Positions 18,103-26,306 of a stretch of DNA of 64,000 nt are shown piece by piece (position 1 is the first letter of the stretch; each line of letters starts with the position of its first letter). Both the position numbers and the translations under genes were made by a program. The DNA comes from Parazoarcus communis. GTDB taxonomy: Bacteria > Pseudomonadota > Gammaproteobacteria > Burkholderiales > Rhodocyclaceae. The notes beneath the pieces are model-generated. The model was not told the origin of the DNA. It did not search any database and worked only from the letters and a program-made list of their open reading frames with translations. Where the stretch lies: assembly GCF_003111645.1 (NCBI RefSeq), contig NZ_CP022187.1, positions 310,001-374,000 of the forward strand. The letters are read 5' to 3'.

Positions 18103-18117
18103 TATTATATAAGCAAA
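18103..18117 (-). promoter_or_regulatory. AT-rich element with perfect -10, shared with the SQR operon
   Basis: The top strand reads TATTATATAAGCAAA; the bottom strand holds TATAAT at 18104–18109, 56 bp before the start of the 111-residue membrane protein. A copy with 14 of 15 identical bases lies at 39964–39978 in the same position and orientation ahead of the sulfide:quinone oxidoreductase operon. No consensus -35 is present at either place, suggesting regulator-dependent promoters. Confidence 0.5.
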
Positions 18118-18303
18118 CGATGATTGTCGTTGGCCGAGAAGACCGCCCTATACTCAAGAGAGGGTGCAGAGCGATCAAAAGTTCTGTGCTGTGCATCACA
18201 CTGCGTCGAGCGCTTGAAGCGAACGCGGTATTGTCGGCAATCGGGCACCCTGCGGCGTAGCTCGGGTAGAATGCAGTCTTCAAGCCGAACAGTCCGCTGC
18301 GTC

Positions 18304-18738
18304 ATGACAACCGAAACGCCCTCCGCGAAACCCGCCCTCGAACCCCGTGCCCTGTTGCAGAAGCTGCAGGAGCAGTCGCCGACGTTCCGCGATTGCAAGC
18401 CGCTGGCCATTCGCATCGATACCAATATTCTCGAACGCTTCCCGGAGTTCGAGAAAAAGACCCTGCGCAGTGCGCTGCGCATGCACACGGCGTCCACGCG
18501 GTATCTGAAGGCAATGGAAAAGGCGACAGAGCGCTTCGACTTTGAAGGCAACGTTGCCGGAGAGGTGACCGAGGAGCAGCGCGCTCACGCTTCGGCGACG
18601 CTCAAGGAGCGTTTTGCTGCAGCTGCCAAGCAGCAACGTGCGAAGCGCGAAGCCGAAGAGGTCGAGCGCAAGCGTGAAGAAGCTGAGCGTCGTCGCGGCG
18701 AGAAGCTTCAGCAGCTGATGACGAAATTCGGAAAATGA
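18304..18738 (+). CDS. proQ: ProQ/FinO-domain RNA chaperone
   Basis: A 144-residue protein with a ProQ/FinO domain over about residues 15–100: [39 protein letters not shown] and TSTRYLKAM-like helix (read [20 protein letters not shown]). A Lys/Arg/Glu-rich coiled tail follows (about 105–144). Such proteins bind structured RNA and help small RNA–mRNA pairing. It lacks the C-terminal Tudor-like domain of E. coli ProQ, as in short betaproteobacterial versions. ATG 18304 starts just before the domain; the longer frame to 18124 has no support. Its stop overlaps the creA start. Confidence 0.85.
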   Translation: MTTETPSAKPALEPRALLQKLQEQSPTFRDCKPLAIRIDTNILERFPEFEKKTLRSALRMHTASTRYLKAMEKATERFDFEGNVAGEVTEEQRAHASATLKERFAAAAKQQRAKREAEEVERKREEAERRRGEKLQQLMTKFGK

Positions 18739-19223
18739 TGTCACCTGGCCGGCTTCTTCCCGCTGCAGCCATGGTCGCCGTGCTCGTCGCGAGCGCGCCG
18801 GCCAATGCGGAGCGGGTCGGGGAAGTGTCTACGGTGTGGAAGCTGATCGGCCCCAACCACAAGGTGGTTGTCGAAGCCTACGATGACCCGCGTGTGGAAG
18901 GCGTGACCTGCTACGTCTCCCGCGCCAAGACCGGTGGTCTCTCTGGCGCAGTCGGGCTCGCGGAAGATCTGTCCGAGGCCTCGATCGCCTGCAGGCAGGT
19001 TGGTACGATTCGCTTCCGTGAGCCAATCCCTCAGAAGGAAGAGGTGTTCTCCGAGCGGCTGTCTGTGCTCTTCAAGCGCCTGCAGGTAGTACGAATGGTC
19101 GATGCCCGCCGCAACGTGCTGGTGTATCTTACCTACTCGGACAAGCTGGTCGATGGCAGCCCCAAGAACAGCGTGACCGCTGTTGCCGTCGATGGCAGCA
19201 CGCCAATTCCATTGAGTCGCTGA
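18735..19223 (+). CDS. creA: CreA family exported protein
   Basis: A 162-residue protein with a signal peptide (residues about 1–26, cleaved after PANA) and the CreA domain. The domain shows [52 protein letters not shown] and [35 protein letters not shown]. CreA proteins are small, conserved in proteobacteria and periplasmic; their biochemical role is not established. Two adjacent ATG codons overlap the proQ stop, so translation is coupled. Confidence 0.88.
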   Translation: MMSPGRLLPAAAMVAVLVASAPANAERVGEVSTVWKLIGPNHKVVVEAYDDPRVEGVTCYVSRAKTGGLSGAVGLAEDLSEASIACRQVGTIRFREPIPQKEEVFSERLSVLFKRLQVVRMVDARRNVLVYLTYSDKLVDGSPKNSVTAVAVDGSTPIPLSR

Positions 19224-19224
19224 A

Positions 19225-19243
19225 CCCGCCTTTCTTCGGCGGG
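19225..19243. terminator. Hairpin between convergent creA and the 53-aa gene
   Basis: CCCGCC and GGCGGG are separated by seven bases, directly after the creA stop and 12 bp before the stop of the convergent small gene. The flanking tract is CTTCC rather than a pure T-run, so strength is uncertain. Confidence 0.5.
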
Positions 19244-19254
19244 CTTCCTCAGCT

Positions 19255-19416
19255 TTACCACAGGCTGCGTTCCTGACCGGGACGCGTGCGCAACAGCCAT
19301 GCGCCTGTGGCACCTGCCAGCGCCATCGCGATTGCACCGCCGGTGTTTCCGGTTCCCAGCATCAGTCCGGCCAGCAGACCAAAGCTCATCAACAGTCGAT
19401 TGATTTTCGGTTCCAT
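19255..19416 (-). CDS. 53-residue membrane protein behind a LexA-type palindrome
   Basis: The reverse strand encodes MEPKINRLLMSFG, two hydrophobic stretches (LLAGLMLG and AIAMALAGATGAWLL) and a basic tail ending QERSLW. A strong ribosome binding site (GGAGAGAGA) sits five bases before the ATG, which supports expression. The family is not recognised. It is a separate transcript: convergent with creA and divergent from tRNA-Thr. A CTGT-N8-ACAG palindrome lies 52 bp upstream. The product could be an inner-membrane stress protein or a small toxin-like peptide; neither is shown. Confidence 0.65.
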   Translation of the reverse strand: MEPKINRLLMSFGLLAGLMLGTGNTGGAIAMALAGATGAWLLRTRPGQERSLW

Positions 19417-19467
19417 CGTCTCTCTCCTTGTGGGGAAATGAGACAGGGCTGAGCGCTGTCTCGATAG

Positions 19468-19483
19468 CTGTAAGTTTATACAG
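19468..19483 (-). promoter_or_regulatory. Candidate LexA (SOS) box
   Basis: CTGTAAGTTTATACAG matches the CTGT-N8-ACAG LexA consensus with an AT-rich centre and overlaps a TATAAA on the bottom strand. It lies 52 bp upstream of the 53-residue membrane protein. About one such match is expected by chance in 64 kb, so the call rests on its promoter position. Confidence 0.35.
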
Positions 19484-19554
19484 TTAGTCGAAAAATGGAA
19501 GTGCTTTCTGTCGTCTGAGGCATGCGCGCCACTGGCGCTGCGCGCGAGTTCGGC

Positions 19555-19560
19555 TATAAT
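19555..19560 (+). promoter_or_regulatory. -10 element of the tRNA-Thr promoter
   Basis: A perfect TATAAT ends 17 bp before the first base of the tRNA. The -35 region (CTGGCG) is a weak match. The GC-rich ATCCGCGACC just downstream resembles a stringent-control discriminator, as expected for a tRNA promoter. Confidence 0.5.
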
Positions 19561-19577
19561 CCGCGACCTGGTGTGTT

Positions 19578-19653
19578 GCCCTTGTAGCTCAGTTGGTAGA
19601 GCAGCGGTTTTGTAAACCGAAGGTCGCGGGTTCGACTCCTGCCGGGGGCACCA
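19578..19653 (+). tRNA. tRNA-Thr (anticodon UGU)
   Basis: A 76-base cloverleaf. The acceptor stem GCCCTTG pairs with CGGGGGC using two G-U pairs, and A plus an encoded CCA ends at 19653. The D-arm is GCTC/GAGC, the anticodon loop is TTTGTAA with TGT at 19611–19613, and the T-stem is GCGGG/CCTGC around TTCGACT. The first anticodon-stem pair is a G-A mismatch. It reads ACA and related threonine codons. Confidence 0.95.
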
Positions 19654-19669
19654 ATAGATTCAAGCGCTT

Positions 19670-19697
19670 AAGCCAGTTCTGTGGAGCTGGCTTTTTT
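19670..19697 (+). terminator. Rho-independent terminator after tRNA-Thr
   Basis: AGCCAG and CTGGCT form a stem around a ten-base loop and are followed by a run of six T. It lies 17 bp after the tRNA 3' end. Confidence 0.8.
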
Positions 19698-19844
19698 GCG
19701 TCCTGCGCCCGTGGGCGGGTGCGAAGCGCGTCGCGCTCGCTGTAAGAATGGTGGTTTGGCCCTGTCGAACCGGTTCCCTGCCAGGCGAACGACACCCGTA
19801 CGATGCGTCGTCCCCATACCCCGTCAGCGAAACACGCACCGCCT

Positions 19845-19951
19845 CCCCTCCGCGCTCTCCGCGCCTCCGCGTGAGTCATGCTCTTCCGGTGGTCTGAAGC
19901 ATCTCCCGGCAGAAACATTCTGCACGAGGAGCCGCGGAGGGCGCGGAGGGG
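19845..19951. repeat. 107-bp imperfect inverted-repeat element (CTCCGCG type)
   Basis: Two 30-base arms at 19845–19874 and 19922–19951 match as inverted repeats at 26 of 30 positions, around a 47-base centre. Each arm is built of tandem CTCCGCG-like units. It contains no reading frame and sits between the tRNA terminator and the zntA stop. It looks like a small non-coding dispersed element or a palindromic repeat relic. Whether it is multicopy cannot be seen here. Confidence 0.6.
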
Positions 19952-19969
19952 CAGTGTTGATCGTGCTTG

Positions 19970-22234
19970 CTACTTGCGCAGCAGCCGCAAACCGTTGCCG
20001 ACGACCAGCAGGCTGGCGCCCATGTCGGCGAAGACGGCCATCCACATGGTGCTCATGCCGACGACGGTGAGTGCCAGAAACACGGCCTTGATGCCCAGCG
20101 CCAGCGCGATGTTCTGCACCAGCAAGGTGTGGGTGGATTGCGACAGGCGGACGAAGGTCGCGATCTTGCTCAGGTTGTCGTCCATCAGCGCAACGTCGGC
20201 GGTCTCGATCGCGGCGTCGGTGCCCATCGCGCCCATCGCAAAGCCGATGTCGGCGCGCGCCAGTGCGGGTGCGTCGTTGATGCCGTCACCAACCATGCCC
20301 ACGGTGCCCCTCGCGGCGAGTTCTTCCACGGCCTTGAGTTTGTCCTCGGGGAGCTGGTTGCCGCGAGCTTCGTCGATGCCGACCTGTTGTGCGATTGTGC
20401 TGGCGGTGTGCGGGTTGTCGCCGGTGAGCATCACGGTTTTCACGCCGAGACGGTGAAGTGCGTCGATGGCGGCGCGGCTGCTGTCTTTCACCGTGTCTGC
20501 GACAGCGAGCAGGGCGAGTACCTGAAGATCGTCGAACAGTACGACCACCGACTTTCCGGCTTGCTCAAGTGCTTCGAGCCGGGCTTCCAGTGCAGGCGAG
20601 CAGCGTCCGAGGTCGCGCACCAGACGATGATTGCCCAGCACGTAGCGCGAGCCGTCGATCATGCCGCGAACGCCTCGACCGGGAAGGGCCTCAAACGATT
20701 CGACGTCCATGAGTGCGATATTGTCGTCTTCGGCGGCCTTTGCGAGCGCTTGCGAGACCGGGTGGTCCGAGCGTGCTGCCAGACTCGCAGCCAGGCGGCG
20801 GCAGCTTTCGCGATCGATCGTGCCAAGGCGTTCGAAGTCCGTCTGCACTGGCTTGCCGTGAGTGAGGGTGCCCGTCTTGTCGAGTGCGAGCCACTTCAGT
20901 TTGCGCCCTTCCTCCAGATATACGCCGCCCTTGATCAGGATGCCGTGACGCGCTGCTGCGGCGAGTCCGCTGACGATGGTGACCGGGGTCGAGATCACCA
21001 GTGCGCAGGGGCAGGCAATGACAAGCATCACCAGCGCCTTGTAGACCCAGTCGTACCAGCCTCCGCCCATCAGCAGCGGGGGCAGGATCGCGACGCCGAT
21101 GGCAATCGCAAACACGATTGGCGTATAGACGCGTGCAAACCGGTCGACGAAGCGCTGCGTCGGTGCTCTGGCGCCCTGGGCTTCCTCGACCGCGTGAACG
21201 ATGCGGGCGAGGGTGGTGTTGTTCGCGGCTGCGCTGACCCGGTATTCGAAGCCACCGGATTCGTTGATGGTGCCGGCGAAGACGCTGTCGCCGACGGACT
21301 TGTCCACCGGCAGGCTCTCGCCGGTGATGGGCGCCTGATTGACCGTCGAGCGCCCGGTGATGATGTCGCCGTCGAGCCCGATGCGCTCGCCCGGCCGGAC
21401 GCGGACCACACAGCCCACGGAAGCGGCAGATGCTGCCACCTGCTGCCAGCTGCCGTCGGCCTGCTGCACGGTCACGGTGTCCGGCGTGAGTTGCATCAGG
21501 CCCTTGATGGCGTTGCGCGCCCGGTCGAGCGAGCGGGCCTCGATCAGTTCGGCAATCGTGAACAGCACCATCACCATCGCCGCTTCCGGCCATTCGCCCA
21601 GAAGGAGGGCGCCGGTGACTGCAATGCTCATCAGGGCGTTGATGTTCAGGTTGCCGTTGCGAATTGCGACCCAGCCCTTTTTGTACGTGTCCAGGCCGCA
21701 AACGGCGATGGCGGCAATCGCAAGCACAGCCGGCACAGGGCCGGGCAGACTCATCCAGTCGGCGATCTCAGACGCGAGTGCCGCAGCGCCTGCGAGTGCC
21801 AGCGGCCACCAGGGGGCGCGTGGCGTTTCCGGAACCGGCGCGGGCTGCTCGCCCGTGGCGGGCAGCTCCGGTTCGAAACCGAGCGAGCGGATGGCCTCCA
21901 TGACCGGATCAAGCGTGTTCGGCGCGTGCACCACGGTCAGTACGCGCTGCATCAGGTTGAACTCCATGGTGCTGACGCTCGCCATGGCGCCCAGCTTCTT
22001 GCGGATCATCGCCTCTTCGGTGGGGCAGTCCATCTGCATGATGCGGATCGACGTGCGGATGCCTTCAGCAGTGGCTGCAGGCGCAGACAGCGCGCCGAGC
22101 TGGACGAGGGCGGGTGCGCAGCAATCGGCACCTTCCGTGCAATGACCGTGGGCATTTCCGTGAGCATGTTCGTGCTCATGCGCGTGTGCGCGCTCAGTGG
22201 GTTTTTCCGGTTTGTGGTCGCAGCAGCTCGACAT
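19970..22234 (-). CDS. zntA: Zn2+/Cd2+/Pb2+-exporting P1B-type ATPase
   Basis: A 754-residue inner-membrane heavy-metal pump. The N-terminus is Cys/His-rich (SSCCDHKPEK, HAHEHEHAHGNAHGH, DCCAP) and is followed by a heavy-metal-associated domain with MDCPTEE. Membrane segments flank the transport motif ACPCAL near residue 400. The phosphorylation motif DKTGTLTHGK is near 450, and GDGINDAPALARADIG near 650. The CPC motif and N-terminal ligands point to zinc, cadmium and lead. It is divergent from a CadR/PbrR-type MerR regulator, and the gap holds a textbook MerR operator, so it should be induced by those metals. cadA would be an equally valid name. Confidence 0.94.
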   Translation of the reverse strand: MSSCCDHKPEKPTERAHAHEHEHAHGNAHGHCTEGADCCAPALVQLGALSAPAATAEGIRTSIRIMQMDCPTEEAMIRKKLGAMASVSTMEFNLMQRVLTVVHAPNTLDPVMEAIRSLGFEPELPATGEQPAPVPETPRAPWWPLALAGAAALASEIADWMSLPGPVPAVLAIAAIAVCGLDTYKKGWVAIRNGNLNINALMSIAVTGALLLGEWPEAAMVMVLFTIAELIEARSLDRARNAIKGLMQLTPDTVTVQQADGSWQQVAASAASVGCVVRVRPGERIGLDGDIITGRSTVNQAPITGESLPVDKSVGDSVFAGTINESGGFEYRVSAAANNTTLARIVHAVEEAQGARAPTQRFVDRFARVYTPIVFAIAIGVAILPPLLMGGGWYDWVYKALVMLVIACPCALVISTPVTIVSGLAAAARHGILIKGGVYLEEGRKLKWLALDKTGTLTHGKPVQTDFERLGTIDRESCRRLAASLAARSDHPVSQALAKAAEDDNIALMDVESFEALPGRGVRGMIDGSRYVLGNHRLVRDLGRCSPALEARLEALEQAGKSVVVLFDDLQVLALLAVADTVKDSSRAAIDALHRLGVKTVMLTGDNPHTASTIAQQVGIDEARGNQLPEDKLKAVEELAARGTVGMVGDGINDAPALARADIGFAMGAMGTDAAIETADVALMDDNLSKIATFVRLSQSTHTLLVQNIALALGIKAVFLALTVVGMSTMWMAVFADMGASLLVVGNGLRLLRK

Positions 22235-22265
22235 GGCTGAGCCTCATCATTCGTCGTATGCTTGC

Positions 22266-22296
22266 ATTCGACACCTTGAAGCCACTTCAGGGTCAA
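22266..22296 (-). promoter_or_regulatory. MerR-type metal-regulated promoter of zntA
   Basis: On the bottom strand, -35 TTGACC (22291–22296) and -10 TCGAAT (22266–22271) are separated by 19 bp, the long spacer typical of MerR-family promoters. The spacer is filled by a dyad ACCTTGAAG-N3-CTTCAGGGT (22273–22293 on the top strand), the expected operator for the adjacent regulator. Metal binding would twist the DNA to align both hexamers. Confidence 0.85.
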
Positions 22297-22314
22297 GCGT
22301 TTTGAGGAGGTCGC

Positions 22315-22746
22315 ATGAAGATTGGCGAACTGGCGAGTGCGGCGAACTGCACAACCGAAACCATCCGCTATTACGAGAAGGAAGGTCTGCTTCTGGAGGC
22401 CGAACGCAGCGCAAGCAACTACCGCAGCTATGGTTCGGCTCACCTCGAGCGCTTGCGCTTCATCCGCAACTGTCGTGCGCTCGACATGACGCACGATGAG
22501 ATTCGGGCCCTGCTCACGCTGATGGACGGTCCGCTGGATGGCTGTGGTGCAGTCAATACCCTGCTCGACGAGCACATCGGTCATGTGGAAGCCCGCATCG
22601 AGGAGTTGCAGCAACTGAAGCAGCAACTGAGCACGCTCCGACAACAATGCCAGACCGAGCAGGGGCTGGACGCCTGCGGCATCCTGCGCGGGTTGGCGGC
22701 GATGGAGACGACGCCAACCGGCAAGCGGCACACCCACCTGGGATAG
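22315..22746 (+). CDS. cadR: MerR-family Cd(II)/Pb(II)-responsive regulator
   Basis: A 143-residue regulator. The N-terminal winged helix-turn-helix (MKIGELASAANCTTETIRYYEKEGLL, quoted in parts) is followed by the dimerisation coiled coil and a C-terminal metal loop. Cysteines at 77, 112 and 121 match the three-thiolate metal site of CadR/PbrR proteins, rather than the CueR or ZntR patterns. A GAGGAGG ribosome binding site precedes the ATG. It is divergent from zntA and controls it through the operator between them. The C-terminus ends with a short KRHTHLG tail that may add a histidine ligand. Confidence 0.92.
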   Translation: MKIGELASAANCTTETIRYYEKEGLLLEAERSASNYRSYGSAHLERLRFIRNCRALDMTHDEIRALLTLMDGPLDGCGAVNTLLDEHIGHVEARIEELQQLKQQLSTLRQQCQTEQGLDACGILRGLAAMETTPTGKRHTHLG

Positions 22747-22862
22747 CCTTTTCAGGCCGGTGTTGAGCGCGGTCCGCACCTGGCCCGAGCGCGGTGCGGA
22801 CGGCAGCCAGTGCGGGGTGCGTACAATGCGCTGTATCACTCCCGACTTTCGAGGTGCCGGTC

Positions 22863-23369
22863 ATGTCGATTCATTCTTTCCGTGCGTCCTGGTCCTGGCT
22901 GCATCTTGCGCTCGTCCTGCTGCTCGCGCTGTCGATCGGTGGTTGCGCCAGCGTGGTGGATCGTGATCCGGTGCGGATCAACGTGGTGGGGATGGAGTCG
23001 CTGCCCGGGGTGGGAATGGAGATCCGTTTCGGCCTCAAGCTGCGGGTGCAGAACCCCAACGACGATGCGATCGATTTCGATGGCGTGGCGCTCGAGCTAG
23101 AGCTTAACGGCAAGCCGTTTGCGACCGGCGTGAGCGACGCGCAGGGCAGTGTGCCGCGCTATGGGGAAACGGTGATCGTGGTGCCGGTGACGGTGTCGGC
23201 GATTTCCTTCGTGCGTCAGGCAATGGGCATGGTTGAGGACGAACCGGCTGACAGCGTGCCATACGTGCTGAGCGGCAAGCTGGGCGGCGGCCTGTTTCGC
23301 GGCATGCGGTTTCGCGACGAGGGCAAGCTGAGCCTGCCAGGAACCGGGACACCACCCAAGCCCAACTAG
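22863..23369 (+). CDS. LEA-type-2 domain lipoprotein
   Basis: A 168-residue lipoprotein. The leader ends in a lipobox (LSIGGC, Cys at about residue 29). The mature part is a LEA14/WHy-like beta-sandwich: MEIRFGLKLRVQNPNDDAIDFDGVALELELNGKPFATG. No Asp follows the lipid-bearing Cys, so it is probably sorted to the outer membrane. The family is seen in desiccation and stress contexts, but its role in bacteria is not defined. ATG 22863 begins the leader, and a TACAAT at 22822–22827 may be its -10. The gene lies downstream of cadR with a 116-bp gap. Confidence 0.8.
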   Translation: MSIHSFRASWSWLHLALVLLLALSIGGCASVVDRDPVRINVVGMESLPGVGMEIRFGLKLRVQNPNDDAIDFDGVALELELNGKPFATGVSDAQGSVPRYGETVIVVPVTVSAISFVRQAMGMVEDEPADSVPYVLSGKLGGGLFRGMRFRDEGKLSLPGTGTPPKPN

Positions 23370-23384
23370 TTGGCAGCAAGCTCC

Positions 23385-25061
23385 TCAGCGCACCACTTCG
23401 CCGGCCTTCAATGCTTCCACGATCTCTGCGGCGGCTACCGGCTTCTGGAAATAGTAGCCCTGCACCTCGTCACATCCGGCGGCGCGCAGATAGATGAGCT
23501 GTTCGCGGGTCTCTACGCCTTCGGCGATCACGGTCAGGCCCAGGTTGTGGCCGAGCGCGATGGTCGACGCGACAATGGCGGCGTCGTTGCTCTGGTTGCG
23601 GATGTCGCTGATGAAGCTGCGATCGATCTTGATGACGTTGATCGGCAAGCGCTTGAGGAAGCTCAGGCTGGAGAAGCCGGTGCCATAGTCATCGAGTGCG
23701 ATCTTCAGTCCGAGCCCGGACAATGCCTCAAGAGCCTGGCGAGGGCGTTCAAAGTCCTCGACCACGCAGCGTTCGGTGATTTCGATCTCGAGCAGGCTCG
23801 CAGAAATGCCGTAGTCGCTCACGACCTCGCGGATGTAATTGACAAAGGTCTGGTCGCGCAACTGTTTGGGTGATACGTTGATCGCCACGGGTACCACCGT
23901 GATGCCCTCAGCCAGCCATGCTGCAATCTGGCGGCAGGTCTCGCGCAACACCCAGTTGCCGAGCTCGACCACGAGGCCCTCCTGCTCGGCGTAGTCGATG
24001 AATTCACCGGGAAAAACCATCCCGCGCTCCGGGTGCTGCCAGCGGATCAGGGCTTCCAGGCTGGTAATGCGATAACCGTTGAGCGAAATGCGTGGCTGAT
24101 AGTGGAGAACGAACTCGTCCCCCATGATCGCGCGTCTGAAGCGGCTGCTCAGGTCGGCCTGCAGGATGGAGCGTGAGTTCAGCGACGGGTCGTAGAAGCG
24201 GAAGCACCCGCGCCCGGCACGCTTGGCTTCATACATCGCCGAGTCGGCATTGCGCATCAGCGCGTCAAGGTCGAGCCCGTCGCGGGGGTGCACCGCGATG
24301 CCGATGCTTGGCCGCATCTCGAGTTCGTTCCCCTCGATCTGCATTGGAGACCCGATCTCCTCGATCAGTTTGTTTGCCACCCTCGCTGCGTCGTCGATGG
24401 ACTCCAGTTCGGTCAGCAGCACCACGAACTCATCGTCGCCAAGACGGGCAACGATGTCCGCCTCGCGCACCGTGCCGATCAGGCGCTGTCCCACGCCATG
24501 CAACAGCAGGTCTCCTATGCGGTGCCCGAGCGTGTCGTTGATGAGCTTGAAGCGGTCGAGGTCGAGAAACATCATCACGAATGGCGCGTGGCTTCTCCGT
24601 GTTCTCGACAGGTGGCTGTTCGCCAGTTCGGTAAACAGCATGCGGTTGGGCAGGCCGGTGAGGTGGTCGAAGGATGCGAGCTGGTAGACAGCCCCCTTTT
24701 CTTCACGCAACTGGGCGTTCATCCGGGTGGTTTGCAGCAGCACTGCGCACTGCTCGAAATGGCGTCTGCGCCAGCGATCCACCAGGGCCACCATAACGGC
24801 CGTGCCTGCAAGCAGCATCAGGGTCAAGGCGCGCGCCAGTCCTGAGTGCGCTTCGCCCTGTCCGGCGACATGAAGTTCCCACACGCCAAGGATCTGCATG
24901 GCGCAGAAGACGACGAGCCCGAGGCTCGTCAGCGACCACTCGTTGAACAGGCGGCGCCAGGTGGGCGCAGGACGGACGTCTGCGCACCCGGCTCCCGAGG
25001 TGGTCGGCTGCGCGGGCGTGGCGAGGAACTGATGTGGCTCGGGCGAAGTGGTTTTGGTCAC
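23385..25061 (-). CDS. Membrane GGDEF–EAL cyclic-di-GMP protein
   Basis: A 558-residue protein. Two hydrophobic helices (LTSLGLVVFCAMQILGVWEL and ALTLMLLAGTAVMVALV) precede a GGDEF domain from about residue 130 and an EAL domain from about 300. The GGDEF signature reads GDDEF, with the second Gly replaced by Asp, so cyclase activity is doubtful; an READ motif five residues before it could still bind c-di-GMP. The EAL domain looks active: EALIRW, then EITERCVVEDF, DDYGTGFSS and VIKIDRSFI. It is most likely a phosphodiesterase lowering c-di-GMP. It is divergent from the HDOD gene across 319 bp. Confidence 0.88.
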   Translation of the reverse strand: MTKTTSPEPHQFLATPAQPTTSGAGCADVRPAPTWRRLFNEWSLTSLGLVVFCAMQILGVWELHVAGQGEAHSGLARALTLMLLAGTAVMVALVDRWRRRHFEQCAVLLQTTRMNAQLREEKGAVYQLASFDHLTGLPNRMLFTELANSHLSRTRRSHAPFVMMFLDLDRFKLINDTLGHRIGDLLLHGVGQRLIGTVREADIVARLGDDEFVVLLTELESIDDAARVANKLIEEIGSPMQIEGNELEMRPSIGIAVHPRDGLDLDALMRNADSAMYEAKRAGRGCFRFYDPSLNSRSILQADLSSRFRRAIMGDEFVLHYQPRISLNGYRITSLEALIRWQHPERGMVFPGEFIDYAEQEGLVVELGNWVLRETCRQIAAWLAEGITVVPVAINVSPKQLRDQTFVNYIREVVSDYGISASLLEIEITERCVVEDFERPRQALEALSGLGLKIALDDYGTGFSSLSFLKRLPINVIKIDRSFISDIRNQSNDAAIVASTIALGHNLGLTVIAEGVETREQLIYLRAAGCDEVQGYYFQKPVAAAEIVEALKAGEVVR

Positions 25062-25380
25062 GTAGTACGACTAAAGAATCAGGTGATGATGTTGCGTGCG
25101 CTGTTGCACGAAGGCCCTGATCCTCCGCCATCAAGATTGCACTTTCGTTAAACGTAACCACACTGACACACAAACCGGATTTTCCTGTGATGATGGCGTG
25201 CTATCGCCGACTCAGCGTCTCAGCAGCGCCTCAATGCTTTTCGGGTGAGGCTGTGCTCTGCAACGCGATGCCGACGGCCTGCCGCATTCTTTGGTACATT
25301 CGCCTAAAAACCGCAATTCAGGGCGCACTGCGTCCGCGCGATGGACGTCATGCGAAGGGTTGCAGCGAGGAGAGCGAGAA
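25062..25380. other. Intergenic region between divergent signalling genes
   Basis: About 320 bp without a convincing gene. It must contain the promoters of the GGDEF–EAL gene (left) and the HDOD gene (right). A TTGGTACATTCG stretch near 25292 is the only promoter-like sequence noticed; no repeats or hairpins of note were seen. Confidence 0.5.
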
Positions 25381-26241
25381 ATGAACGAGTTCGAACAACA
25401 GGCACGCGCGTTTACCGACACGATCAATGCCGAGTTGAATGACGGGCGCCTGGTCTTTCCGGTGTCGATGGAGGTGACGCTGCGCATCAAGCGCCTTGCC
25501 GATGACCCCGATTCCAGTCTCGACGAGATTGTCGCCGTCGTTCAGGCAGAGCCGGTGCTGGCCGCGAAGACCATCCGCATGGCCAACACGGTGGCGCTCA
25601 ACCCCTACGGCGCGCTGGTCGATTCGGTGGGCGTGGCGGTGCGGCGGATCGGGCTGTCGTCGCTGCGCAGCCTGGCGTTTGCGGTCGCATCCGAGCAGCT
25701 CGCCGGGGATCACCGCTCGCCCAACATGCGGACGCTGGCGCAGGGCCTGTGGATGCGCTCGCTGGATGTCGCCTCCTGGTGCTTCGCCCTGGCCCGCAGG
25801 ACCCAGGCAAGCAACCCGGATACCGCGCTGATGGCCGGCATGCTGACCCAGATCGGGCAGTTCTTCCTGATTGCGCGGGCGTCCGATTACCCGGCGATGG
25901 AGCGCAATATCGACCGCTTCGCCGAGCTCGTGGATCGACTGCACGTCGAGGTCGGGCGGGCCGTGCTCGACGTGTTCGACGTGCCGGAGTCCATTCTCGA
26001 CGGCCTGGATGCGGAAGACGGTTACACCGGAGCATGGCCGCCGGCTGACCTGCACCACATCGTGCAGATTGCATCCATGGTGTCCGAATTTCCCGATCCG
26101 TTCGACGGCCTGCTCGGCCGCCATCCGCAGCGCGGGCCTGCGACTACGGACGGGTTTGGCATCGATCCGGCCGAGCTCCAGTCCTTGCTGCATGATTCGC
26201 AGGATGAGCGGCGGCAGATTCTGGATGCCGTCAGGGCCTAG
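25381..26241 (+). CDS. HDOD-domain signalling protein
   Basis: A 286-residue cytoplasmic protein with an HDOD domain over about residues 20–220: LVFPVSMEVTLRIKRLADDPDSS (in parts), VQAEPVLAAKTIRMANTVA, SVGVAVRRIGLSSLRSLAFAVASEQL and TALMAGMLTQIGQFF. HDOD proteins are HD-related domains without nucleotidase activity that work in signalling, often next to c-di-GMP or chemotaxis genes. Here a GGDEF–EAL gene and a chemoreceptor flank it. A GGAGAGCGAGAA stretch precedes the ATG. The partner is unknown. Confidence 0.85.
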   Translation: MNEFEQQARAFTDTINAELNDGRLVFPVSMEVTLRIKRLADDPDSSLDEIVAVVQAEPVLAAKTIRMANTVALNPYGALVDSVGVAVRRIGLSSLRSLAFAVASEQLAGDHRSPNMRTLAQGLWMRSLDVASWCFALARRTQASNPDTALMAGMLTQIGQFFLIARASDYPAMERNIDRFAELVDRLHVEVGRAVLDVFDVPESILDGLDAEDGYTGAWPPADLHHIVQIASMVSEFPDPFDGLLGRHPQRGPATTDGFGIDPAELQSLLHDSQDERRQILDAVRA

Positions 26242-26306
26242 GTCGAAAGCGCTAAACTTTTTCCGACATGCGCCGTTAATCCTGGTTCCAGGACCGAGAT
26301 ACGCCC

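Noticed and set aside
19967-22240. 757-residue open frame on the top strand
   Set aside because: It is the exact antisense of zntA; composition is His/Arg/Asp-rich with no family signature, as expected from high GC at third codon positions.
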